Assembly: GCA_000755425.1 (NCBI GenBank)
Contig: BBMT01000007.1
Span: 62,001-126,000 of the forward strand
Origin: Vibrio maritimus
GTDB lineage: Bacteria > Pseudomonadota > Gammaproteobacteria > Enterobacterales > Vibrionaceae
Reading direction: 5' to 3'
DNA: 64,000 bases
The stretch's first letter is position 1; the number at the start of each line of letters is the position of its first letter. Below the pieces are notes generated by a model. The model did no database searches. It was not told the DNA's origin and was given only the letters and a program-made list of their open reading frames with translations. Both the position numbers and the translations under genes were made by a program. Shown one piece after another: positions 50,335-59,859 of the stretch.

Positions 50335-51213
50335 ATGCAGATACCGACCATTGGCTTTGACCATAAAAGATCGAATCAGGCAGAGCTCGAAATCTTTGAT
50401 TTAGAGTCACTGTACCAACGTGAGTATAAAGACCACTCGCCGCAGCGCCCTCATCGCATCACTTTCTTTATGATGGTGTATATCGAACGTGGGTCTGGGA
50501 ATCACATGGTCGATTTCAAGAGCTACCCATTTGAGTCTGGGAGTATTGTCTTTGTGCGCCGTGAGCAGGTTCACTGCTTCGACTTTACCTCTCAACCTAT
50601 CGGCAAGGTGGTGATATTTACTCAGGCATTTCTCGATCAAGTCCATGCTAACATGCGTCTGCCTAACTATACGCCCACTCACCTCAATCAGTCTCGCTCT
50701 CCTGTACTGGCTTTAGATAGTGATACTTGTCTTAGTGCCAAACGAATCATTGATGAGGTGTTAAAAGAGATATCGCATGACAGGGCAGATCCTTTAGTGG
50801 TGATGTATCTGTTTTCTGCCTTTGCGTTGATGCTGCACAGGCTCAGACCGGAAGAGCGTCACGATAAGCTGTCGCAGGAGCAAAGCGTCAAATTAGCGCG
50901 GTTTTTTGATCTTCTACAGAGTCACTATGAACGCACACGCGACGCCAACTGGTATGCCTCGCAGATCGGTACGACCTATAAAACGCTCAATCAGATCTGC
51001 AAGCTGGCAACGGATCTCACCGCAAAGCAGATGATCGATGCGTTTGTCACAATCGAAATGAAACGTCGTTTGGTGGTGAGTAGTGTGACAACTCAGCAGC
51101 TTGCTTATGATTTTGGCTTTGAAGATGCCAGTAACTTCGTTAAGTATTTTAAAAACCAAACAGATATGACGCCAAGTCAGTTCCAAAAGCAGTACGCCGA
51201 CCCTCATATTTAG
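50335..51213 (+). CDS. AraC-family regulator (upstream of the NTF2-like gene)
   Basis: 292 residues from the ATG at 50335 (GGAGG four bases upstream); earlier in-frame ATGs lack a ribosome site. Cupin-like sensor (HRITFFMMVYIERGSG, VRREQVHCFDF) and C-terminal double helix-turn-helix (YASQIGTTYKTLNQICKLAT, AYDFGFEDASNFVKYFKNQT). The next gene on the strand encodes an exported NTF2-like protein 112 bp downstream, a possible target. The frame is intact. Confidence 0.88.
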   Translation: MQIPTIGFDHKRSNQAELEIFDLESLYQREYKDHSPQRPHRITFFMMVYIERGSGNHMVDFKSYPFESGSIVFVRREQVHCFDFTSQPIGKVVIFTQAFLDQVHANMRLPNYTPTHLNQSRSPVLALDSDTCLSAKRIIDEVLKEISHDRADPLVVMYLFSAFALMLHRLRPEERHDKLSQEQSVKLARFFDLLQSHYERTRDANWYASQIGTTYKTLNQICKLATDLTAKQMIDAFVTIEMKRRLVVSSVTTQQLAYDFGFEDASNFVKYFKNQTDMTPSQFQKQYADPHI

Positions 51214-51325
51214 CCGAAAACCTGTGTCTTGGGTTCGATATTGACCATTTTCCGACTCACTTCTACACGGAATTCCATCGAGCTTGTTCCTATTATTGTT
51301 TGCGAGCCAACAAGAGGAAAACAAT

Positions 51326-52182
51326 ATGAACAAGCTTACTCGTCTATTCGCTACGACTGCTGTAGCCGCCTCAGCCCTATCTGTCACTGCGATTGCAAAC
51401 GCAGAAGAAATAACCAATCGCGAAAAGGCCGTTGCCGTCATTTCTAGTATTGAGACTGGCGATCAAAGTGCCATCGGCTATATCAATCCTAAAAATTACA
51501 CGCAACATAACTTGGGCGTGGCTGATGGACTGGCAGGCTTTGGTGAGGTGTTACAGCAGCTTCCCGAAGGCAGCGCGAAGGCGAATGTGATTCGCACTAT
51601 TCAAGACGGTGATTATGTAGCGCTGCACACGGAATACAATTTCTTCGGCCCTAAAGCTGGCTTTGACATCTTCCGCTTTGAAGATGGTCTTATCGTTGAG
51701 CACTGGGATAACCTGCAAGAGGTGGCCAAGCCCAATCCAAGTGGTCGAACCCAGTTTGATGGTGCAACAGAAATCACAGACCTAGATAAAACCGACGCAA
51801 CAAAGCCTTAGTCAGGGACTTTGTGAAAACCATTCTTATGGGAGGCGACATGTCGAAGATAGGCATGTTCATCGGTGACAAAGATTCTGATTACATTCAA
51901 CACAACACAGGCGTTGCCGACGGTTTAAGTGGATTAGGCGTTGCGATGAAGGCGCTCGCTGAAGCGGGTATGCCGATGGTTTACGACGCGAACCACTTAA
52001 TTATTGGTGAAGGTAATTTTGTTCTTTCCGTCAGTGAGGGCAAGTTCATGAATCAACACGTGGCTTTTTACGACTTGTTCCGCGTCGATAATGGAAAAAT
52101 CGTAGAGCATTGGGACACTATTGAAGTGATTCCGCCAAAATCTGAATGGAAAAACGACAACGGAAAGTTTGGTTTTCAGTAA
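51326..52182 (+). CDS. Exported tandem NTF2/SnoaL-like protein, one frameshift
   Basis: About 285 residues after repair, from the ATG at 51326 (AGAGGA upstream). A signal peptide (MNKLTRLFATTAVAASALSV, cut after AIANA) is followed by two SnoaL-like units. These share YTQHNLGVADGLAGFGEVL and YIQHNTGVADGLSGLGVAM, and each ends with a VEHWD motif (DGLIVEHWDNLQE, NGKIVEHWDTIEV). These folds bind small hydrophobic molecules and can be hydrolases, isomerases or carriers. A one-base loss near 51809 (ATKALVRDFVKT) splits the two units into separate frames. The substrate is unknown. A terminator follows. Confidence 0.82.
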
Positions 52183-52204
52183 AAACACCGAATCGTTCCA
52201 AGGA

Positions 52205-52231
52205 GGGTCACTATCAACAGTGACCCTTTTT
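52205..52231 (+). terminator. Terminator after the NTF2-like gene
   Basis: GGGTCACT (52205-52212), loop ATCAAC, AGTGACCC (52219-52226), then TTTTT. It separates this gene from the macrodomain operon. Confidence 0.9.
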
Positions 52232-52258
52232 ATTTCTCAATACTCAGTTGGAGCCGTG

Positions 52259-53152
52259 ATGAAAACGATAAATGTAGAAGATTACGCATCGGCTATCGAG
52301 CTTAATACGCCTTATCAAGTATTGCCTATGGCGCTTGATGAGAACGAGGCAAGGGAAATGCTTTGGCGCGAGCTTGAGCCTGCGTTAGCTGCCATAAGGG
52401 CACCGGAATGTACTGATTGTGATGTCAATCGGCAGCGACAATGGATTGATGCTGCAATTACCTTATTACCGCCGAACGCACTGAGCCCTAAAGGCGAAGC
52501 GGCACTTGATACTTTGCTTATGGTAGAAAAACAGCAGCGAGAGATGACGTCAATAGCGTCACTGTTGGCCATGCCGTTTTTGACGATTGGCAATACCAAG
52601 ATTGTTTTATGGAAGGGTGATATTACGACGTTGGAAGTGGACGCCATCGTGAATGCTGCCAATCATCAGATGCTCGGGTGCTTTCAACCGGGACATAAGT
52701 GCATTGATAACGCGATCCATAATCGAGCCGGTATTCAGTTGCGAAGAGATTGCAACACCATTATGGAGATTCAAGGGCACGATGAAGCCGCCGGACAGGC
52801 GAAGATCACCCGTGGTTATCATTTGCCAGCGCGATACGTGATACATACGGTAGGCCCAGTGGTTTCTGGGATAGTTCAAAAAGCCGACCGAGCGACGCTT
52901 GCCTCCTCGTATCGCTCTGTATTAGATATCTCGCAAAAGGTGTCAGATATTGATTCCCTTGCGCTGTGTTCAGTTTCAACCGGTGTGTATGGCTATCCTA
53001 TTGAGCAAGCCACACCGATTGCGATTCAAGAGACGGTGGAATGGATAAAAGCCAATCCCAGCAAGCTTAATAGCGTGGTGTTCAATGTGTTCAGTGATCG
53101 AGATTACGAGGTTTACCAAAGCCTCTTGGAAGAGTTTGTATGTCAACAGTAG
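52259..53152 (+). CDS. Zinc-containing macrodomain ADP-ribosyl hydrolase
   Basis: 297 residues from the ATG at 52259 (GGAG five bases upstream). A helical N-terminal region (1-110) precedes the macrodomain. GDITTLEVDAIVNAAN (120-135) is the ADP-ribose loop, followed by GCFQPGHKCIDNAIH, where Cys141, His146 and Cys148 match the zinc motif of the SAV0325-type macrodomain, then the phosphate loop SVSTGVYGYP near 229. Such enzymes remove ADP-ribose from proteins. The last 13 bases overlap the sirtuin gene, so writer and eraser are translated together. The frame is intact. Confidence 0.9.
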   Translation: MKTINVEDYASAIELNTPYQVLPMALDENEAREMLWRELEPALAAIRAPECTDCDVNRQRQWIDAAITLLPPNALSPKGEAALDTLLMVEKQQREMTSIASLLAMPFLTIGNTKIVLWKGDITTLEVDAIVNAANHQMLGCFQPGHKCIDNAIHNRAGIQLRRDCNTIMEIQGHDEAAGQAKITRGYHLPARYVIHTVGPVVSGIVQKADRATLASSYRSVLDISQKVSDIDSLALCSVSTGVYGYPIEQATPIAIQETVEWIKANPSKLNSVVFNVFSDRDYEVYQSLLEEFVCQQ

Positions 53153-53985
53153 ATAAAATGAAGAGGATTGCGGAAAAACTCGCCCAAGCAGATGCCGTGT
53201 TAATAGGAGCGGGGGCTGGGCTTTCAGCGGCTGCAGGCATTAACTATCTTGATGAGCAGCGATTTGCAGAGGTGTTTCCAGGGTGGGTGAAGAAGGGATT
53301 TACCGCGCAGTATCAATTGATGGGATACCCATATTGGACGCAGCTTGAGCAATGGGGATATTACAAGGCGCATCTTGAGTATGTCTATTTTGGGCAGCAG
53401 CATAACCCGTTGTACCAGCGGCTTTTTGATTTGGTGAAAGACAAAGACTACTTTGTGATGACATCCAATGTTGATGGACTGTTTTACAAAAATGGCTTTG
53501 ATAAGTCACGTCTGTACACGCCACAGGGGGACTATGGAAAAATACAATGTACGGTGCCATGCAGCCAGCAGGTATGGGATATTGCGCCTTTTTTACAGGC
53601 GATGACGCCCTTTTATGACAGACACGAACAGGTACTTACCGACGAACGTGGGATCCCTAAGTGTCCAAATTGCGGGAGTCATATGTTTATCCATGCTCGG
53701 ATTGATGGCTCATTTATCGATTCAGAACATGAACGAGAGTATCGTAATTTGATGACATGGTTAAATAAGAACGCCAATAATCAGGTATTGCTTCTCGATC
53801 TAGGTTCAGGATTCAACACGCCAACGGTCATTAGGCTGCCAATGGAAAACCTAACTCAGACTATGCCTAATGCGCACTTGGTGCGAGTAAACCTAGAGCA
53901 TGACGAAGTGAGTTTGGACATTCCCCATAAGGCATCGCTGTTCAAACAAGATATTAAAGGTTTTATCAGTGAGCTAACGGCTTAG
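53140..53985 (+). CDS. Class M sirtuin (SirTM), probable protein ADP-ribosyltransferase
   Basis: 281 residues, intact. The NAD-binding GAGAGLSAAAG is at 23-33 and TSNVDG at 108-113. The catalytic His of deacetylase sirtuins is replaced by Gln129 in TPQGDYGKIQC, which marks the macrodomain-linked SirTM class shown to ADP-ribosylate lipoylated GcvH-L in Gram-positives. A zinc ribbon is formed by Cys137, Cys141, Cys175 and Cys178, and Arg187 in HARIDGSF fits the class. Here the gcvH-L and lipoate-ligase genes of the Gram-positive operon are not adjacent, so the target is open. It overlaps the macrodomain gene; a terminator follows. Confidence 0.9.
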   Translation: MSTVDKMKRIAEKLAQADAVLIGAGAGLSAAAGINYLDEQRFAEVFPGWVKKGFTAQYQLMGYPYWTQLEQWGYYKAHLEYVYFGQQHNPLYQRLFDLVKDKDYFVMTSNVDGLFYKNGFDKSRLYTPQGDYGKIQCTVPCSQQVWDIAPFLQAMTPFYDRHEQVLTDERGIPKCPNCGSHMFIHARIDGSFIDSEHEREYRNLMTWLNKNANNQVLLLDLGSGFNTPTVIRLPMENLTQTMPNAHLVRVNLEHDEVSLDIPHKASLFKQDIKGFISELTA

Positions 53986-53993
53986 AATAAATA

Positions 53994-54027
53994 AAAAAGT
54001 TCGACTTATTTCTAAGTCGAACTTTTT
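53994..54027. terminator. Terminator of the macrodomain-sirtuin operon
   Basis: A 15-bp stem (53994-54008 with 54013-54027) around TTTC, with A and T runs on either side, usable from both directions (DUF445 gene converges). Confidence 0.9.
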
Positions 54028-54052
54028 ATGAAGGGGAGGTTGTTAGAAACTT

Positions 54053-54757
54053 CTACATCACCAACGAAGAAATAACCCCAATCACACCACCAAATACGCC
54101 ACCCCAGACGACAAGCCAGCCAAGGTGCTCTTTAATCATCTTCTGAACGATCTCTTTTACTAGCTTTGGTGTTAGCTCACTTAGGCGCTGGTCGATAATC
54201 GCTTCGACATTGCCTTTCACCTCATCAAGCATGGCTGGGGACTCAAGTTGCTCAATTAGCGCCTGTTTGACCGAGTCACTTTGACTAATGTCGATGACGG
54301 CTTGCTGCATTTTCTCGACGAATGGTTGCTTCATCGGCTGAAGTGCTTCTGAGCCGCCGAGCATGGCAAGCATGCCACCAAACTGAGAGTTCTCGATGAC
54401 CTCAACCAGAGAGTCAAAAGCAGGGTTAAAGTCTACTTTCTCTAGCACTGGCTCTAGGTTGATGTTAATGCCTGAGCTCATCTCTTTGTTAAGAAAACGG
54501 TCGATGTTTTCGCTGGTAAAAAATTGCTCCATCATAAGGTTCTTGATGGCCAGTTTGAAATCTTCAAAGCGAGCAGGAATAACGCCTGAGCCATAAAGCC
54601 CGGGCACCTTCTCAAACAGCATGTGAATGGCTAGCCAGTTGGTAACGGCACCGGAGAACGCGAAAAGGCCTGCGTATAGCAGCAGGCTATTATCCAGTTG
54701 ATAGCCCACGCCAAGGAGCGCAAGTGCGATGAAATTGGTAATGAAACTCTTGTTCAT
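54053..54757 (-). CDS. DUF445 membrane protein
   Basis: 234 residues, intact. Hydrophobic segments at about 8-45 and at the C-terminus (WLVVWGGVFGGVIGVISSLV) bracket a long helical region. The family signature AVTNWLAIHMLFEKVPGLYGSGVIPARFEDFK is at about 37-68, typical of DUF445 (YheB/YjiN-like) proteins, whose function is not established. Single-gene unit. Confidence 0.87.
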   Translation of the reverse strand: MNKSFITNFIALALLGVGYQLDNSLLLYAGLFAFSGAVTNWLAIHMLFEKVPGLYGSGVIPARFEDFKLAIKNLMMEQFFTSENIDRFLNKEMSSGININLEPVLEKVDFNPAFDSLVEVIENSQFGGMLAMLGGSEALQPMKQPFVEKMQQAVIDISQSDSVKQALIEQLESPAMLDEVKGNVEAIIDQRLSELTPKLVKEIVQKMIKEHLGWLVVWGGVFGGVIGVISSLVM

Positions 54758-54855
54758 GATTCGATCTTGATAGAAAACGTTGCGCTGATTTTAGAGAAAA
54801 AATCAACGCATAAAAAGCCTCATGTTAAATCGACTCTTCTTGAAGACAGGAGGAA

Positions 54856-57614
54856 CTACTCGGATTTCTCTCGAATGGTTTTTATTTTCTCTAGCAACAC
54901 TGACTTGTTGAAGGGTTTAGAGACATAGTCGTCCATGCCACTATCGGTGCAGCGCTGTATGTCGTCATCCAGCACGCTAGCCGTTAGTGCGATAATAGGC
55001 GTTCGTGCCTTATTGTACTGCTCTTCATACATTCGAAACTCTTCTGAAGCAGTAAACCCGTCCTTCACTGGCATCATGCAGTCCATCAGCACTACGTGAT
55101 AGTAATTGCTGTCATCACACAGGAAGTTCAAGGCTTCTTGCCCGTTGTTGGCGATATCTACGTGATAGCCGGATTTTTTGAGCAGTAGCGAGGCTACCTT
55201 TTGGTTAACCAGATTATCTTCTACCAGCAAGATGGATTGGTTATCAGGAGTCTTAGCCATCTCTTGCAGTGTCGGTTGCGCAGGATTGATCCTGATATGT
55301 TCTGCTGGGTCGCCACTTCCAACCACTTCGAGTTTAGGCTCTCTCGTTTTACCCAGCGCTTGGTGTTGTTTTGGCGCATTAGAGAGTGCGTCAATTAATC
55401 GAGCACCGAGCAGTGGGTAGGTTACCAATCCGGCAATCAGTCCTTGATAATCACCAGCAGCGGCATTTTGTGGTTGAACCAAAACAATAGGGTTTGAAGA
55501 CCAAGTAACGCCAAGCTTCATCAAGTCAGTGCGAGCACTTTGACTATCACTCATGCAATAGATGATGATGCTGTTGCTGGTAACATCAGTCATTTCACTG
55601 ATCTGCGTGTGTATCACTTGGTGCTGTAAACCAAAATGGGTGAGCTCATCGGTCACTGATTGGGCAAACCCTTGTTGATTGGTGATGACAACAAATTGTG
55701 TTTGATTCAATAGTGGTGACGTTGGGGCTTTCTCTTGCGCAATACCTGACTCAATGGTGAAGAAGAAGCGGCTTCCTTTGCCCTTTTCTGAGTCGATCTC
55801 TATTCGTCCTCCCATAAGCTCAACCAGTTGAGAGGAAATCGCTAACCCTAAACCAGTTCCTCCGAACTGACGGGTGACCGAGCTGTCTTCTTGAGTAAAA
55901 GGTTTGAAGATAGAGCCTTGTTTTTCTTTATCGATACCAATCCCTGTGTCCTCGATAGCCATTGTCAGCGCACATCGATCCTCACCAATATGCTCAACGT
56001 CTATGCTGATGCCCACATGCCCTTCGCTGGTAAACTTGACGGCATTGGACATGAGGTTCATTAAGATCTGGCGCAGACGGTGATCATCGATAATGAGCAT
56101 ATGTGGCATGCCACGCGTGAAGCGCACTTGAAGATCGAGATCCTTTTCTTTGGCTTTCGACATCACGATAGCGATCGTGTCATAGGCGATCTCACGTAAG
56201 TTTGAGCTATGAAGTGAAATGAGCAGGTTACCAGACTCGATCTTAGAGATATCCAAGATATCGTTGATCAAGATCAGCAGCGTCTGTGATGAGGTTTCTA
56301 TGGTGTTGAGGTAGTCGCGTTGCACAGGATCGAGTTGGGAATCCGACAAGATCCCAGACATGCCGATGATGCCATTTAATGGAGTGCGTATTTCGTGGGA
56401 CATGTTGGCTAAGAATGAGCTTTTCGCGACATTGGCGCGCTCGGCTTCGTCTTTGGCCGCTACCATGCGCCGTTCGTTTTCACGTCGCTCTTCGATTAGG
56501 CGATTCATCTGCCCGCCAAAACGGCTAAACTCATCGTGCCCTTCAGTAGAGGCGAGTATGTTGTCACCATCATGTTTTTCAATCTTCTCAAATGTCTCTA
56601 ACGTATTGTTTAAGAAAAAGATGATGCGACGAGCGATGTTAAAGCTGAGGATGAGTAGCGCTAGCATCACAGATAAGGTAATCCCTACGGTGAGCCATAG
56701 CCGAGTTTCGAGAGCACTGATACCCAAGCTCATTTCATTGGAAAGTTGCTGGTTAATCTGTTCCGTGGCTTGTTGAATAAGCTCTAAGCGACGATCAAGA
56801 GCTTCCACGCCTTCTACGATCTCTACAAGTTTGGGCTTTGGTCCCGACTCGTTCAGTACGTGGTCTCGAAACTGAATGCTTTTGATGAAGGAATCATCAG
56901 AGAAGGTCTTGAGGAGTAAACTGACTTGCGAAGTATCGGCATTGATGTTCAAGAATCGGTCAATCAGGTATTGTTGTCTCTCGAACAGCGTACTGAGTGC
57001 TTGATGGTTTCCCTCATGGTGGTCATGGCCAGTACCGTGTCCTTCATAGATATCGATGTGAATAAGCCAGTTTTCTTCGGTGGCCCAAAAACGTATCCAT
57101 TCTAGCGTGAATAATGCACTTAAGTGAGATTCAATCGAACGTGAACCGGTATCAACTTTGACACCTTCAAGCTTTGCGATAAGAACGGAGACCAGTTCTT
57201 GGATCCAAGAGCTCCATTCCTCTAGCTCTTCAATGTCTTCAACAAATTCTATTTCAGCCTGCGCTTCTCGAAGTTCATCTAAGGTATTTTGGACGCTATT
57301 AATATCCGATAAGTAATAGGCCTTGCTTAGCACAAGTTGTAATTTATCTAGGCATTCATCTAATTTGGGAAATATGACATTTTTATTACTGTTGAATGTT
57401 CGTTGGAGTTTTTCTAAACGTGCTTGATGTAGAATCGCGCTGTACTTTTCTAGATAGCTAAGTGCTTGTGATTGATGAGAAAGTACAGACATTTGCTGTA
57501 GATTCCTCTGTGTTCGAAACGCTTCCCAAGCAGAAAAGACTAAAATCACAATTAAGGCAAAACAGCCATTAAAATGATTCGAGTTTTGATCGACATCTTG
57601 TTTAACGCATTCAT
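54856..57614 (-). CDS. Hybrid sensor histidine kinase, one frameshift
   Basis: About 919 residues after repair. A one-base loss in a T run near 57563 cuts the first helix; the probable start is the ATG complementary to 57612-57614 ([13 protein letters not shown]). A first membrane helix, a long helical periplasmic sensor with the His-rich stretch [12 protein letters not shown] (57004-57039), then a second helix and HAMP-like region follow. The kinase core shows [14 protein letters not shown] (H-box), [15 protein letters not shown] and GGTGLGLAI. After a degenerate receiver-like segment comes a true receiver with [13 protein letters not shown] and phospho-Asp in [13 protein letters not shown]. 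No response regulator is adjacent. It is divergent from the duplicated cassette. Confidence 0.9.
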
Positions 57615-57707
57615 ATCCCGGATTCCTGGCGAATATTCTTGAACATCACTTTTTGTACACTAATCTATCGTAAGTCTAGGAAAGGAATTCGCTAGAGTGT
57701 AATAATA

Positions 57708-58195
57708 ATGATTAAAAACGTCATTCGGTTGAATGCACAAACCTCGCTAATATCATGGGCTTGCTAGTGGTAGCCTTAATGGTATTCGCTGCCTCTTTTT
57801 ACGTGCCCAAAGTGAGCGCGTCAGACGCTTACGCCATCTTTTCTATGAACAACAGCTTCAAGGAGCTAAGCCGAAGCAAAGCGCGCATGTTATACCGCGG
57901 CAAAACCAAGTCACTGCAAGGCAAGCGGGTTGAGTTATCAGACTGGCCTGAACGCTCATCTGAACGTGCAGATTTCTATCAGTCGCTACTGGGAAAAGAT
58001 GTAGCGCAGATGAACGCTTACTGGGCGAGCCTCTCTTTCTCCGGTAAGGCTCGTCCTCCGAAAGAAATAAATGCCGCTAATATCGATGCCATGGTTGAGT
58101 GGGTAAGTCAGAAACCAGAGCGTATTGGCTATGCGCCACTTGGTGCGCTGCCTGATGGTGCTAATGTGCTATACGTGGTCGAAGGGGGTAAGTAA
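57708..58195 (+). CDS. Periplasmic PstS-like small binding protein, copy 1, one frameshift
   Basis: About 163 residues after repair. The signal-peptide helix GLLVVALMVFAASF is preceded by an n-region that starts MIKNVIRLN at 57708; a one-base loss near 57750 separates them (otherwise the start is 57755). The mature part shows FKELSRSKARMLYRGK and VELSDWPERSSERADF, the GKDVAQMNAYWASLSFSGK core and RIGYAPLGALPDG. This resembles the last part of PstS-type phosphate-binding proteins but is far shorter than PstS. The stop overlaps the next start (TAATG). It is the first member of a cassette repeated at 59373-60972. Confidence 0.75.
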
Positions 58196-59310
58196 TGATG
58201 AAAAAACTGCCTTACACGTTCATTCTAGCCTCACTATGCGCACCGGCTCACGCTGTCATTGAACTCACCGATACGCTTTCATTTAGTGGCTTTGGCACTA
58301 CGTCATGGGCTCGCTCTGATAACGATACTCCACTGTTTATCAATCGCTTCATCAAAGATGAGAATTGCTTTGATTGTGACACTACCTTTGGTTTGCAGCT
58401 GGACTATTACAACAAAGGGTTTAAAGCATCGGTTCAAGGCGTCAAACGACCACAGGATAATTGGAGCAACCCTTCCCTTGAGTGGGCGTACGTTGGTTAT
58501 GAAGTGGGAGATTTTGATATCCGAGGTGGTCGCCAGCGTCTTCCGCTGTATTTGGCATCTGAGTACTTCTATGTAGGGCAAGCCTACACTCTTGCGAGGC
58601 TGCCTACTGAAGTGTATGGCGCCTTTCTCGGCATTACCGGCTACAACGGCTTTGCTGTTACCTGGAATCATTACTTAACGGATGAACTCCAGCTCTCCTT
58701 AACTCCTTATGTGGGTTTTAATGACAACAACAAGGTCGAGTTTAGCCCAAACTTTGCGTTAGATTTTGAAACCGATCGTCTTTACGGATTGAACGCCAAG
58801 CTGATTGGTGACTTTTATCGCTGGAACTTTTCGGTGATGGATGGCGAGTTTGATGTGACTTCTTCAGGCACTGCGTTTGCGTCCATACCATTTCCTCCTT
58901 TTGAGGCTCAATTTCCTATCAATGGCACTGAAAGGAACACAGTCAAAATATATTCTATAGGCACTGAATATGAGTTCGGTGCTGTCAAAACAACTTTTGA
59001 ATTTCAAAAGACAGAATCTCGACGTATGGATTGGTATGGCTTAGCCAGCTATCGAATGGCGCCGTTTACTCCTTACATAGCCTATGGACAGCTGTATCAA
59101 GACGGCGAGCGCTCAAATATGACGTCGACACTGGGTGTCAGATACGATCTGTTGAGCAATGTGTCTATTAACGCGGAATATCAGTACGTCCAAGTACTCA
59201 ATGATGGCACAGGTCCATTTGCCCAAGAAAGAACGATCACCATACCGTCTGCACCGCTGCCTGATAACAGCGCCAGTGTGTACACGTTAATGGTTAGCTT
59301 TGTGTTCTAA
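58195..59310 (+). CDS. Outer-membrane porin-like beta-barrel protein, copy 1
   Basis: 371 residues, intact. The signal peptide ends near APAHA. The barrel has regular alternating strands and ends in Phe (YTLMVSFVF), the outer-membrane assembly signal. The N-terminal part FSGFGTTSWARSDNDTPLF and DENCFDCDTTFGLQLDYYN holds a conserved CFDC pair, perhaps a disulfide in a loop or a metal site. It is translationally coupled to the small periplasmic protein. No family with known function is recognised beyond porin-like. Paralogue of 59860-60972. Confidence 0.82.
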   Translation: MMKKLPYTFILASLCAPAHAVIELTDTLSFSGFGTTSWARSDNDTPLFINRFIKDENCFDCDTTFGLQLDYYNKGFKASVQGVKRPQDNWSNPSLEWAYVGYEVGDFDIRGGRQRLPLYLASEYFYVGQAYTLARLPTEVYGAFLGITGYNGFAVTWNHYLTDELQLSLTPYVGFNDNNKVEFSPNFALDFETDRLYGLNAKLIGDFYRWNFSVMDGEFDVTSSGTAFASIPFPPFEAQFPINGTERNTVKIYSIGTEYEFGAVKTTFEFQKTESRRMDWYGLASYRMAPFTPYIAYGQLYQDGERSNMTSTLGVRYDLLSNVSINAEYQYVQVLNDGTGPFAQERTITIPSAPLPDNSASVYTLMVSFVF

Positions 59311-59372
59311 CGTCATTTAGGTTGCAAGCAAGCGCAGCCCTAATTGAGAAATAGTCAACTTACGAGGTGATG

Positions 59373-59857
59373 ATGCGCTTAGTCAGTTCTTCTCCAAAAG
59401 CTCGGCCGATTCGAATACTGGTCACTATGACCATGCTCTTCGTGGGTCTCGCGCTTGTTCCTCCAGACAGTCGTGCCTTTGCTGCGACCGACTACGCCGT
59501 TTTTACTTTTAATCAAGATTTCGATGAGCTGAGCCGCAGTAAGGCAAGGATGCTGTACCGAGGCAAGGCGAAATCACTTCAAGGAAAGCGGGTTGAACTC
59601 TCGGATTGGCCAGAGGCCTCAAGTGAGCGCTCTGAGTTCTATCAATCCTTACTTGGCAAAGATGTCGCTCAAATGAACGCTTATTGGGCAAGCTTATCTT
59701 TCTCCGGTAAAGCGAGACCGCCAAAAGAAATCGGCAATGCTAACGTCACCACGCTGGTGGCATGGCTGACTGAAAAGCCAATCGAATTGGGTATGCACCT
59801 CTGGATGCGGTGCCGAGTGAAGCGAAAGTACTCTATGTGGTGAGTGAGGATAAATAA
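59373..59857 (+). CDS. Periplasmic PstS-like small binding protein, copy 2, one frameshift
   Basis: About 162 residues. The ATG at 59373 follows GAGG (GTG 59367 and ATG 59370 are alternatives). A signal peptide ends near SRAFA. The mature part repeats copy 1 almost word for word (SRSKARMLYRGK, GKDVAQMNAYWASLSFSGK, ARPPKEI). A one-base loss near 59792 hides the matching end GYAPLDAVPSEAKVLYVV, which terminates at 59855-59857. Codons differ from copy 1 at many silent positions, so the duplication is old and the protein has been conserved. Confidence 0.8.
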
Positions 59858-59859
59858 TA

